A stretch of 64,000 nt of DNA from Mauremys mutica (Eukaryota > Chordata > Testudines > Geoemydidae), in the NCBI RefSeq assembly GCF_020497125.1, contig NC_059076.1:8795951-8859950 (forward strand), written 5' to 3'. Of this stretch, positions 1 to 12,200 are shown in pieces. The stretch's first letter is position 1, and the number at the start of each line of letters is the position of its first letter. Below the pieces are notes generated by a model that ran no database searches, was not told the origin of the DNA, and worked only from the letters and a program-made list of their open reading frames with translations. The position numbers and the translations under genes were made by a program.

Positions 1-212
1 TGCTTCCATAAGTGATGCCAGGATGCTGCTGTTATTTAGATCCTCTGATAAGTAAACCAGTCTGGTCAGTGTCTGGGGGACACACCTGAGGAGGAGGCTG
101 TGGCATTGTTTTTGGTAGGCTGGGAATAAGCTGTGGTTATTTCTTACAAAATATTCTTTCTGGCATTATATTCTAATGTTGGTGTTCTTGTCTTTGTCTA
201 TGCATTCTTTAG
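1..212 (+). other. ADGRL3: ADGRL3 intron, 3' end
   Basis: End of the intron preceding the ICL3 microexon. The last 30 nt are T-rich and include tgcattctttag, with a TGC at 201-203. No coding exon is visible in it. Confidence 0.8.
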
Positions 213-239
213 CTATGAGGATAACAGACCCTTCATCAA
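213..239 (+). CDS. ADGRL3: ADGRL3 27-nt microexon, ICL3 insert (YEDNRPFI)
   Basis: A tiny exon of exactly 27 nt reads c-TAT-GAG-GAT-AAC-AGA-CCC-TTC-ATC-aa, giving YEDNRPFI with split codons at both ends (phase 2 on both sides). It is preceded by a pyrimidine tract ending in tttag and followed by the donor gtaaga at 240. Joining its final 'aa' to the 'g' at 3649 gives K then SWVIG, the start of TM6, so the peptide lies in intracellular loop 3, the G-protein-contacting loop. Because 27 is divisible by three and both junctions are phase 2, skipping keeps the frame. Latrophilins in mammals are known to have an alternative insert here. Inclusion in this species is inferred. Confidence 0.9.
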
Positions 240-3200
240 GTAAGAATGACCTGAATGGCTGATAAATCCCATTTATCAGTGTGGTCTCATGAACCAGCTG
301 GCAGATCAATATTGAAAAATCATTAAAGCTTCTGTCATTCACGTTTGAGGCAGAAGAGCAAACTGTGCAGGAAAATGGCCAGGCATACAGCTTCTATGCA
401 GAGTAAACATGCTGCATATGTATTGCCAAACAATTGTCACTTTATCTGCTTCACAATTCCTGATTGGACGTCACCCGAATTCACTGCAACTGTTAAAGCA
501 ATCTTGTGTAGTACAGACTTGTTATACCAATAGCAGCTTTCTTGTTTCATTACGCTCTGTCGCTCTGTGCATCAACTGTGTTGTGTTGGTAAAGAAGGCT
601 TTGGCTTGGAATTCTTAATGCAATTTAGGGGTAAATTTTCAAAGTGATGCATGGGTATTAATCCATATAACTCCAAAGCTAATGGGGGCTAAATCTCTGT
701 GCAAGGCTTGGAAAAAATGTCTCCTTAAAGATGAGAATGCACAGTTGTCACAAATTGTCAATTTCAGGCTTTCAGTCGTGCCAACATTTGATGTTTTGTT
801 TTTCCATTTTTTTAGAATTGAATTATAAAAAAAGACTGTGAAAAACTTGTAACAGAAACACAAGTCTGTACAAAGAGCTAAAAACAAAAGGAAGCAAGAA
901 ACTTACAAATTATGCACTTTGTATCAACATTCCTTGTCCTGCAACCAAAAAAGAAAAAAAAAAGAGAAAAAGTAGTATAATGGAAGCATAACAACTTTGC
1001 AATAGACTTTCAGTTTGTTCTTCTGGTGAAGAGTCCTTTGTGTTCATTTTTTTCAGTACCATTGTCATATTCTCTTTCATTTTTCAGTTCTCTTTTCAAG
1101 GGTAGGGGATGGAGCAATTTTATGCAGTTTCCATCCCCTCTTTACCTCCAGGTCTGTTTTCTACATCAGAACTTTGTATATTGCACAGGTTGTGCTGCGT
1201 GGCTCCTCTAACCCAAAGATTCCTTTCAGCTGCTAAGGTAGCATATTTCTGTTACTACCGTATAAATGGTTCACTCCCTTTTATGCATCTCTGTAGTCTG
1301 AGGTGCTCTCCTTAGACTCAAGAACTGGCTGAAACTGGAGATAGGGTAATTTTCAATTACCATTTCAGTCATTTTTAAACAACCAAAATACACAAGTACA
1401 CAAGAGAAAAACCTTTGTTTCTGCATTACTATTTTTTTAAAATAAAAAGACTTGATTTTGCAATTAAGATCATAATGTGGTCTCCTTGCTGGTGGAATCT
1501 TGGCAGGAAAAATATTTAAAACAGCCAAGCTATTAAACTTTATCAAGTGACCGCCTTTCAGAAGGATTTTTGAGACTGCATTTTTAATTGCATACTGCTA
1601 AATATTTATTCACAGAATTGACTGGAAATGCTTCAAAGGAGCTGGTTCTGGTTTGCTAGATATATAATAGGGATTTAAAAAAAACTGTCTAAATAAGTAG
1701 TTACCTTAGTGGAGCTCTTCTGGTCACATGGATAAATACATGTTTTATGAACTTCAATGGAAGATATAATACTGTATTTTCTTTCTAATATTTAAAGAAG
1801 AACAACGAGAAACATTGACGCAACAAGAGTGTGTTTCTGTTTAGGACAAACCCTTATAAAAGCACAGGAATTCAAAGTGAAGGCTGACATGTTGCCCTAG
1901 TGGCATGACTACAAGATTGGCATCCCCAGCTGCAAATGGCTTGGCTTTCTCACAGGATTTCTCTCTCTCTCTCTCTCTCACACACACTCTCTCTCTCTCT
2001 CTCTCTCCCTTAGCAGAATGCAAACCCAACTCCATTCTATCTCAAGCCAAGTTTTTTTTTCAAGCCTGCAATGTCTGAGGAGGTTGAAAATTAGGCAGAA
2101 TTTGAGCTCACTCCTCCCTATCAGGACCTTGATCCTTCAAGTCCTTCTGCTGTTCCCAGCCGATAGCTCAAAGCTGTTGCACTCCAGGACTGATGTAAAC
2201 AGAGGGCACAGATAAGGTGAAGCGTTATGGTGAAGGCCTCCTTGCTCAGGGGAAGTCAATCCAAAGCCTCTGTCAAAGAAGAAGAGTTAGAAAGAGGAGA
2301 GGTGCGAGTGGAGAAGGAGCATGTCTGGGCAGGCTTTCAGGTCTGAGTCCCCTCATACCTAAACCAGGTTTACATGCTATAATTCCATTCACTTTGCTAG
2401 AGTTACTTCTGATTTACACCAGCGTAAACTAGAGGGAAACCTGGCTCTTGGGCTTAAGAGTGGTCCTCAAATGAGGCTGCTTGCCCTGCATTCCCCACTT
2501 TGGCCACTAGGTGGAAGTTCACATGGTGCCTGCAGAGTAGCGCTCTCATTAAGGTCCGATCCAGCATTCACTGAAGTCTGTGTGATGACTCCTATTCATT
2601 GCAATGGGTGCTGAAGCAGAGCCTAAGGCAGGACTGGGTTCCATTCTGCTCCTTGTCCTGCTCTTCAAGCTTTGGCTTTTGGGTATCCCTATGGAGTAGG
2701 GTATCCACCCCTCCATGTGACTTAGCATTTAAAGTTTCAGTGTCGCTTGGGTTAGCTTTGCCCCTTCCTGGATGAGGCTTCAGGCTCTCCTTACACTGAG
2801 CTAACAGAAGTAAAACACACCAGCTGACCTGTTTGTCCAAAGCTCAGAGTGCTTGCCTTAAGTAATCTTGGTTTTTCAAAAAGGAAAAGTCTGTGAACCA
2901 ATGTCTGGAGTCATTTCTTACCCCTGCAGCCCATCCTAGCAACCCAAGTGAAATGCATTCTTGAGGGGAAGCAGCCACACATTGAGAATATTCCTCCCCC
3001 CACCATTAAACTTCAGAACACAACTCTGAAGTAGAAGCACAGAGAGCTTCCCCCCCACCTGACAGCAGGCAAACCAAGTCCCAGAGCCTGACCAGCCATG
3101 TGCAGTAGTTTTACCTTGTTTTAACTGGCAGTGGTAAAGTTTACCAACAAATCAGAAATTAGGGGAAAAAACAGGAATAAAGGTGCCTTAGTGACTGTTA

Positions 3201-6200
3201 AATAGGGAACATTTAAATAAGCTAATCCAACTTCACCAGTGAAACCCATGGGGGCTAACAAAACAACTCCTTAAAAGGGTTTGTTTTTGTTTTTGTTTTG
3301 TTTTTTCTCAGCCATTTGCAGAAACTGCATCTACATATCATTTACATATTCACTGCTACTGCATTACAAATGTTTATGGTACAAATCTGCTTTGGTTAAG
3401 ATAAATTTCTGTCCTCATAACATTTTCATTTTTGTATCTCTCCTCAAGCTCAAAGATTAGTAAAGTGCATGGAATTTGATAAGCGATTGTGTCAAAAAAA
3501 AAAACAACACACATCCTTGTAACTCTATCTGATTATTTTTTCTTCTGCTAAAATGATAGTGGAATATAATCACTGCTAGTAGATGTGCTAATTCCTCTAT
3601 AGATCAAAGATCAATTCCTTTCTGCATTTGTTTTCTTTCTCTCCACAGGTCATGGGTTATAGGTGCAATAGCCCTACTCTGCCTCTTAGGACTGACCTGG
3701 GCCTTTGGACTTATGTATATTAATGAAAGCACAGTCATCATGGCATATCTCTTCACCATTTTCAATTCTCTGCAGGGAATGTTTATATTCATTTTCCATT
3801 GTGTCCTCCAGAAAAAGGTAAGACAGATTATTCCACGCTTCATAGTAGTGATACAGGGTATTTCGTTGCCTAACAACCACACTATAATGTTACCAATGTG
3901 CCTTGCATTTTTATTGAACAGACTTGTTTCTGTTTACATAATAAGGGCTGTATTTAGATTGGAAATTGGAGAGATGCATGAGAATGAGATACCGAATGAG
4001 ATGTATGGCTGTGGCATAGCAACAATCAGGATGTTGAAGATCACATTATCAAATGCAATACAAAATGGTAGCATGTAGTTTTGAGGGAGGATGTAATACC
4101 CGTGAGAGTTGTTTGCATTTTAGAGGCCTGATTCTCCATTCATTTACTCCAGTGTTACACTGAGATAACTTCATTGGCATCAATGGAGACATCAGTAACA
4201 TCAATGAATTTCCTTCGGATTTGCATGGGTATAAATGAGAGAAGAATGGGGTTGTGTATCTTGGCTTAATTTAAATTTAATTTAAATGCAAGAAGGCACT
4301 TGGGAATTGCCTGTCTATATCGATGTACATATTAGGTGTTAATAGGAACTGCTTCATTTATTTTTTTTTAAGGGGAAGTTTTTCAAATATTTTGAGGTGC
4401 ACAGATCCTATAGCACTGCAAGGTATATGTAATAACTGTTCCAAAAAGTCATGGAGAGGTTTTTAAGATCCATTTTGTACAGCATGGAAATTCAGGAGTA
4501 TGAAAGCTCTTTAAAAAAATTAATTTCTTCTACCGATGTTAAATGTACTTCTGGAATAATAAGGCCAATTTCTCTTTTCAGCTTACAACAGAAAACAATG
4601 TAAGCACTTGTAAATGTAGGCTCTGATCCTGTCTTGTGACCTGTGTGGCTGGAGAATAACAATGAGGATTGGGCTCTTGCTGAAATTTGATCCTGTTCTC
4701 CACCTACGGGCCACATCCAAAGCCCATTGAAGTCTCTGGAAAGACTCCCATTGACTTTAGTGCACCAGGCTGTAGGGGCTTGATCTTGCACCATTCGGGT
4801 GAATGGGTATCCTCCCTTTGACTTGAATGGGAGCAGGAACAAGCCCTTGATGAGCCTCAGGGTACTGCATTGCAACTAGTAGGTTGACAAGTAAAGCCTT
4901 GGCCAGCAAGTTGTTTGGAAGCAGTTGAGAACCAACTTGCTAAATCATCATGCTTTAAAACTGGAGAAAGAAACTTGGAATCAGATTTTTGCTCCATGTC
5001 ATTTCATCTCAAGAGTGATCATCATAAGAGACTTGAATGCTTTAGTTCAAATCCAAATCTGTGATAATGATTCTAAAACTTTTTAACTTCCATGCATAAT
5101 AATAAAAACGTAGGAAGATGCTGACTACCTTAAAGAGACAAGTCAGCTGAACAGAGCAAATACTGTCAGAAACATCTTTAGGCACCTACAGTATCTGCAG
5201 TTGCCCAAGGAGCCATAAGAGTTCTGGGGATTGCCACCTTACTTTAGGCTACTGTTTATGAAAATCTTGACCTAAAAGTTTAGAGCTGCTATTTAGTATC
5301 TCAGGTAGCACAATGCAGCATCATTGACTGCACAGTATAGATTGGTTTCAAGCATTTCTTGAAGGTAAGAAACTAAGCAGACCTATATATGTATCTATAT
5401 TCATACGCCAAGCATTTACTGATGTATTGGCTTCGGGTGCATGATGTGTTCTTACTGTTTTAATGATAATGACCCAATTCAGCAAAACATGTCAGCACAA
5501 ACCTTATTTTAAGTACCTGAGTAGCTCCAAGGAAATCATGAGGATTACTTATATGCTTAAAGTTAAGTGCATGCCTAAATGCTTTGCTGGCATATACTCA
5601 GTAAGAGCAATGTAGTTACTTAGTCACTTTTAAGCAGCCATATTGCTACAACCTACGTTAAAAAAAAAAAAGAAGAAAACACCAGAATTCTCCACCAAAT
5701 CCGCTGGGGTTTAGAGGAGAAAAGAAAACTCTGCTTGTAAATGAACCGATGGCATTTTCACTTAAATGTGGAGAAAATTGTAGAGCTTCTGAGCCTTCAG
5801 GAGAGCCAATTCTTCTTTATTACAGCATGTATGTGGAAATGTTAATTTGACCTTTTAATAAATGAATCATTAAGGGCTAGATTGTGATTCCCTTATTCAC
5901 GTTGAGTAGCATCTTACTCTGCAGGCAGTCGCATTGTCGTGGGGCATCAGGCACCACTCAGCGTGAGTAAGGGGAATTCGTCTGTCCCATATTAGGCTTT
6001 GTAAATTCTACCATCTATATACATGATATATAAAATAGAAAGGAATCCTGCTAATCTCAGTCAAAAAGAGCAAACAAGGGTGGCACGAGCATGCCCTTGA
6101 AACAATTCTCTGCTGAATACGCTGTTCAAAAAGCATTTGCATTGGATCTGTGCATCTGTTTCAGTGTTAAGTGCAGTATCCTCTAAGCTGTTTAACGATG

Positions 6201-9200
6201 ACAAGAGAATGCAGTTATACCCTGAGTACCTATACACCTCCAGTGCCTCCTGAGTCAAAGGCCGGCCCGCCTGCCTTTCCAGCACTGACTCTGAGAGGGC
6301 ATCTGATAGATATGCAAGTCTTGTTGTGTGTTACTGCTGCTCTGTATTTCTAACAATTTACTAGTCTATATATAGCACAGATTAGGAAAGAGGGAAGGCA
6401 CTTAAACACATGCTCAGGTCCCATTGGGTGTGTCTACACTGCCTTGTAAATCCGGATCTGTGGGACCTGGGCTAGTGGACTCAGTGTTTCCAAGCTAACG
6501 CGTCGGTATCCACATGCATTATAAATCTGAGTTACGGTTGCTGGACCCAGGTTTAGTGGTGCTGGAATTAGGGGTGCTGCAGGTTCTGCCACACCCCCGG
6601 CTTGAAGCAGTAATAACAAACACCAAATACATGGTTTCCATGGCTACCATCATCAGCGCCGTCACTATAAAAATTGTCCCAGCACCCCTGCCCAGGTCTC
6701 AGAGCAGTGCTAACACAGCCATACTGCAGTGCACAGACCTTCTGCGGCTTGAGCTGCGTCCACACTGCAGAACGACAGGGCTTCGACCCGAGTCTCAGCA
6801 GGACTTGGGCTCGGATCCACCCCCCAAACCTGAGTCATACCCCAACCTTGGTGTGCAGTGTAGACATACCCATTGACAGCTTTACATGCAGTCCTAAATA
6901 GGGGCTCTTTTGTGAGCGTAGGCCCCAATGCGTATTCTGGAGATTCTGACGCCCTTACCCCAGTCCAGTAGCACTAATTCCATGCCTAGTGCCATTGACT
7001 TCAGTGGATCTGCCTGTAGCGTATTCAGCAGAAGGCCCATGTCAGACGCTGGCCCGTTAAGTGCTAATTTCAGCAGCTGCTGCTGAGGTGTGGGTTGTGC
7101 TCTTCTGGTGTTTGTATATTTCTGGGGAGATGGGGGCTTCATTTCTCCATTAAACCTGTTTCAGCTGTCAGTGGTTTGGGTTTGCTCTGCTCTCTGACTC
7201 CTTAATGATTCTAGTCAGATGTACAGTGTTTCCTTTTATGAAGAAGTTGGATTTCTTTCAAGTCTGTGTTTCCTGTACACCCTGTTGCTCTAACTCTCAG
7301 CCCTCTTGCAAATGTTTGTTTTCTAGCACAGCACCGCTTAATGGCATTATAGCATTCTGGCCATTCCAGCACCGGATGCTTATTTTACACTCTTTGGCCA
7401 GAATCTCTCCTCTCTCGTGCCAGTTTTACGACAGTGTTCTGGCGTTGATTTCAGTGGGGTACTGCTGATTTACGCCAAGGTAGGGGAGAGGAGAATCCAG
7501 TCCTGCCCCTGGATTTTGGGTATCTCTTTCCCTGAACCAAGGGGTTGGGAGAGGGATTATTTCGGGGGGAGGGGACATTTTCTTTCTCTCACGGACTGGA
7601 AAATCAGCACATAGCTGTGGTGGGAAGCAGTCGGTGGCTAATTAAAGGAATTGAATTATTTTCTCTCAGCAAAGGACTGATTAGGCACTCGAGAGCACAT
7701 TGGGCACTCATGGTATTGTGTTTGTCTCAAGCTTTTATGGAAAGGCCTAATAAAAAAACCCTGTAATCTGCTATTTAAATAATCGTTTCGCAGATAGGTT
7801 TCTGAAATGCCCACAGGAAGAGTGGAGAGAGATTTAATCAGAGAGCAGTGAGCACAGTGTGCTCACAGACTAACCTCTACTGGTCTCCTACTGCATTTAC
7901 ATTTCACGTGGCGAAGTAAAGTGGCCTTTTTTTCACATTTGTGGCACAGCCTGAGATCACCCAGCTCAGCAGATGACCCATTTTCACTCTGACCTCTCCC
8001 TGGTCTCCATGCATGTGCAGTCTAAATTATACACACACTCCAAACTTTTGCAGTGCCTAGGGCCTCAGTTGGGGGGATGTCAGTGTAGTTCCATTGAAGT
8101 CAGGGGAACGACATCAATTTCTGCCAGCTGAGGATCTGGCTCATTTTGTGTGCTAGAGAAATTACCCCATTAACTCTTCAGTCTTGTCTGCCATATTATA
8201 GGGCTTTATGAGGGCGTTTGCACCATTCCCACCAGTTCTACACACAGAAGACTTCATTTCAAAGACTGTCAGTTTCACAGTTTTCTGGAGGTTGAATATG
8301 TATATGAAATCAATTCCTCTTATACGGTTCTTTTTTTGTAATTTCCTTCCTAGTCCCCTGCCAGAAGCAATAACTTGTAGCACCATGATGAGCTGATATG
8401 CCAGTTCATACCAAATCTATGAAGATATCATTTTTGGGCATAAATAGAATGTCTCTAGTTTCTCTCGTGCTGCTTTGATGTGCCTCAGAGGTAGCTGAAT
8501 TCTACTGATATCAGTGAACTGCTTTCCTACATAAAAGCAGTCCCTTATGACATCATAAATGTAGAGTTAATGTGTTAGGAGAACACTGTTGAAAGGTGTA
8601 ATGGAATTCTTCTAAATGCACAGAAACAGCTATAATTTTAATGAATCACAGAGGAGGAAAAAAACTGTTGAAAATCTTAAGTCTCAGGCTGGAGAGGGAG
8701 TTGCCCACTAATGGAAATTACTGTTTAATTGGCTAGGTACGTAAAGAATATGGAAAATGCCTGCGCACACATTGCTGTAGTGGGAAAAGTACAGAGAGCT
8801 CCATCGGCTCAGGAAAAACATCTGGGTCACGGACTCCTGGACGATATTCCACAGGCTCACAGGTAAACCGTGTATGTTCACCAGCAAGGAATGCTTCTTA
8901 CCTCCCTGCTAATATAGTTCTTTGCATCGGGTGATCTGTAGGCAAAGGATTCATTTCTGGAAATGAGACATCCCCTTGAACAGGTACATTACTTTGTGCA
9001 GTAACAATCCATCAGTCAAGGAGGCTTCATTTGCTTGTAAAACTGATGGGGGAATAAGTTGATTATAAAACTGATTTGATAAGTGGGCAGCTCAAAGACT
9101 TCCTGTTTGGTATCATTCTTTCACTTCTGAACGTCATGGGTCACACTCTGCTCTTTGTTATAGGGGTGTAATCTGTAGCAGTTCCATTAGAACTCAAAGG

Positions 9201-12200
9201 AGCTACTTCAGAGTTTCGCCAGTGTGATGCAAAACAGAATTTGGCCCCATGCTTTCAGATGTGACATCCCTGAATTGAGCATAGTTTGGTGACCTATGGT
9301 TGTAATTACCATTAGCATCCCTTAAGCAGTCCTTAAATAAGTTGAGGTGAAAACAAAGGTGTTTTTCCCCAAGGCTAAGGAATGTATGTTTTATATGACA
9401 AGGTTACTGTGCTATCCCGACAAAATATTTATGCTGATAAACAACAGCAGCTAAAAATCTTGTATAGGCTGGGTGCTGAGGCCTATCACTTTCTGGCAGT
9501 AGTTGTTTTAATCTGTTTGTTGGTTTACTCAGTTTCCATAGTTTATGGATCTCTGCAAAGAATCAACTGAGATTCAAATAATATTATTTATTTTCTAAAC
9601 TTTATTATGCTCTGGTCAACCAAAAATTCTATTTTTATTTTGTTTGGGAGTTTGGCATTTTACTCCCTAACTTATGTAAGGATGCTGATTTATGAAGAAC
9701 AGTTCATATAAAATGAAGTAGCTGACTCCTTAATCAAGAGAAACCAAACACACACTTATTCTGCATTACTAAAGGATCTAATTATATTTGCCAATTCACC
9801 TATTAAATTATGAAAGAAACATGCAGTGAATAACAGTTTATAACCTGTCAGGAAAACATAATTTGTGATTTATGTTGTCTTGGAAGTAAATTGTTATTTA
9901 TTTTAAGTTTTCCAAGGTGTCATTCAAGAGTTGTATTCTGACATCTGCTAGGGACTGCACACACTCAGCACATATCGTAATGGAACATGGAGCCTTTCAC
10001 TTCTTGGTCAAAAGTGTCTCTGTGGCTGGCCATCCTGCGCTTCTCACAAGCATTACAACACACAAATAAAATTACAGCAGAAAATGGATGATGCTCCTAC
10101 TGGGTTATAGAGAGTATCTAATGCCATTTATTTAACATTTGTGCACTTTGACTCAGTGTTTTACAGAGAAATGGCATGGGTTTACTTGGAAGCATTCTGT
10201 TAAGCATTTAGGAGTGGTATAGCTCAGTGGATTGAGCATTGGTTTGCTAAATCCAGCATTGTCAGTTCAATCCTTGAGGGGGCCATTTGAGGATTGGTCC
10301 TGCTTTGAGCAGGGCTTTGGACTAGATGATCTCTTGTGGTCCTTTTCCAACCCTAATAATCTATGATTATTTTATAGCAAAATACAAGCTGCAGGGGAAG
10401 ATAAACCACATAAAATATTTTTCCCTGTAAAGATACTCCAAAACATCATAATTAATAATCAGGAACAATTACGCCAAAGAAATTAAACAAGCTTCTCCAC
10501 CATTAGTAATTACATATTTAAAAGGGTCACGCTTTACTTTAAAGTTCCATTCATAAAAATGTTTATAATGGATTAATAAGTGATTAATAGATGATTTAAT
10601 ACTGAGTAAATCAATTGTCATAGAGTCCAATGAATACTTACACAGTTTTCCCATTCCATGAGAATTAGATTTTTTTTCTGATCTAAATCTCACAAATTTT
10701 CAAAAACCAAAAATCAATTTATAAAAAAAAATCAGTTCCCTTCAATCAAATAATTTCATTTTGATAATTTAAAAATGTTTTGTTTCCATTTCAAGGTTTT
10801 TTTAACCTTTTGTTAGCGTACATGTATGAACATTTCGAAACAAGAAGTCTGTTTTATTCAAAACACTGAAACGTTCCTGTTCAACAATCTGAAAACTTTA
10901 TTAACTAAAAATGTTTCGATTCAGGTGTTTCATAAAAACCATCACTGTTTTGCGAACAGTTTCTGTTTTTCCCACAAACTGGCATTTTCCAATGAAAAAA
11001 CATTTAATTGGAAAATTCCCAACCAGCTCTGTTCATAACCATCTGTTGCACCTTCTGCTGAAACGTTTATAACTATAACACACACTGCTCATGTCTATAA
11101 CCTGCTTATGACATCTATTAACACTTTATAAACCATTTGTAAATGGAATCTTAATATACAGTGTGACCAAAATGGGTTATTGTGGAGTTTTCAGCTAGGG
11201 TTTTCAAGAACCCTAAGGGTGGTGGACACCTGCCTAACTCCTTTAAAATTCCTCAGCCGTCCCAGGCTTCACATTTCCATAGTGCAGAACAATGCTTCCT
11301 CTCCTGTGTGCCATCTCACCCATGTCATAGGTGAGGGCTGAGCAGGTGTCTCCCTTGGGCTCATCCCTGGGTTTCTCAGTGTCCTTGGAGGTATGTGGAT
11401 GTTTTCCCCCATGTGGCGGAATTATTGACTCACAGTGTCATAGAATCATAGAATCTCAGGGTTGGAAGGGACCTCAGGAGGTCATCTAGTCCAACCCCCT
11501 GCTCAAAGCAAGACCAACACCAACTAAATCATCCCAGCCAGGGCTTTGTCAAGCCTGACCTTAAAAACCTCTAAGGAAGGAGATTCCACTACCTCCCTAG
11601 GTAACCCTTCACCACTCTCTGAGTGCTTCACCCCTCTCTGAGTGAAAAAGTTTTTCCTAATATCCAACCTAAACCTCCCCCACTGCAACTTGAGACCATT
11701 ACTCCTTGTTCTGTCATCAGGTACCACTGAGAACAGTCTAGATCCATCCTCTTTGGAACCCCCTTTCAAGTAGTTGAAAGCAGCTATCATATCCCCCCTC
11801 ATTCTTCTCTTCTGCAGACTAAACAATCCCAGTTCCCTCAGCCTCTCCTCATAAGTCATGTGCTCCAGCCCCCTAATCATTTTTGTTGCCCTCCGCTGGA
11901 CTCTTTCCAATTTTTCCACATCCTTCTTGTAGTGTGGGGCCCAAAACTGGACACAGTACTCCAGATGAGACCTCACCAGTGCTGCGTAGAGGGGAATTAC
12001 CACATCCTTCTATCTGCTGGCAATACTCCTACTTATACAGCCCCAAATGCCGTTAGCCTTCTCGGCAACAAGGGCACACTGTTGACTCATATCCAGCTTC
12101 TTGTCCACTGTAATCCCCAGGTCCTTTTCTGCAGAACTGCCGCTTAGCCATTCGATCACTAGTCTGTAGCAGTGCATGGGATTCTTCCGTCCTAAGTGCA

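Larger units (their letters stand above)
3818..8736 (+). other. ADGRL3: ADGRL3 intron between TM7 and proximal-tail exons
   Basis: Phase-0 intron of 4.9 kb. It contains TGCATG at 3975-3980 and 4222-4227, copies of the dispersed palindromic repeat (about 4125-4250, 5878-5990, 7385-7500, 8060-8145), and a nested pair of inverted-terminus elements at 6427-6870. The remainder shows no feature I can name. Confidence 0.75.

Noticed and set aside
3713..4078. Continuous 121-codon frame running past the TM7 exon
   Set aside because: The true exon ends at the donor at 3818; residues after QKK lose latrophilin similarity, and the tail continues at 8737.
10211..10284. Possible tRNA gene
   Set aside because: A and B boxes are present but the sequence lacks a complete cloverleaf and continues into a CR1-type tail, so it is a SINE head.
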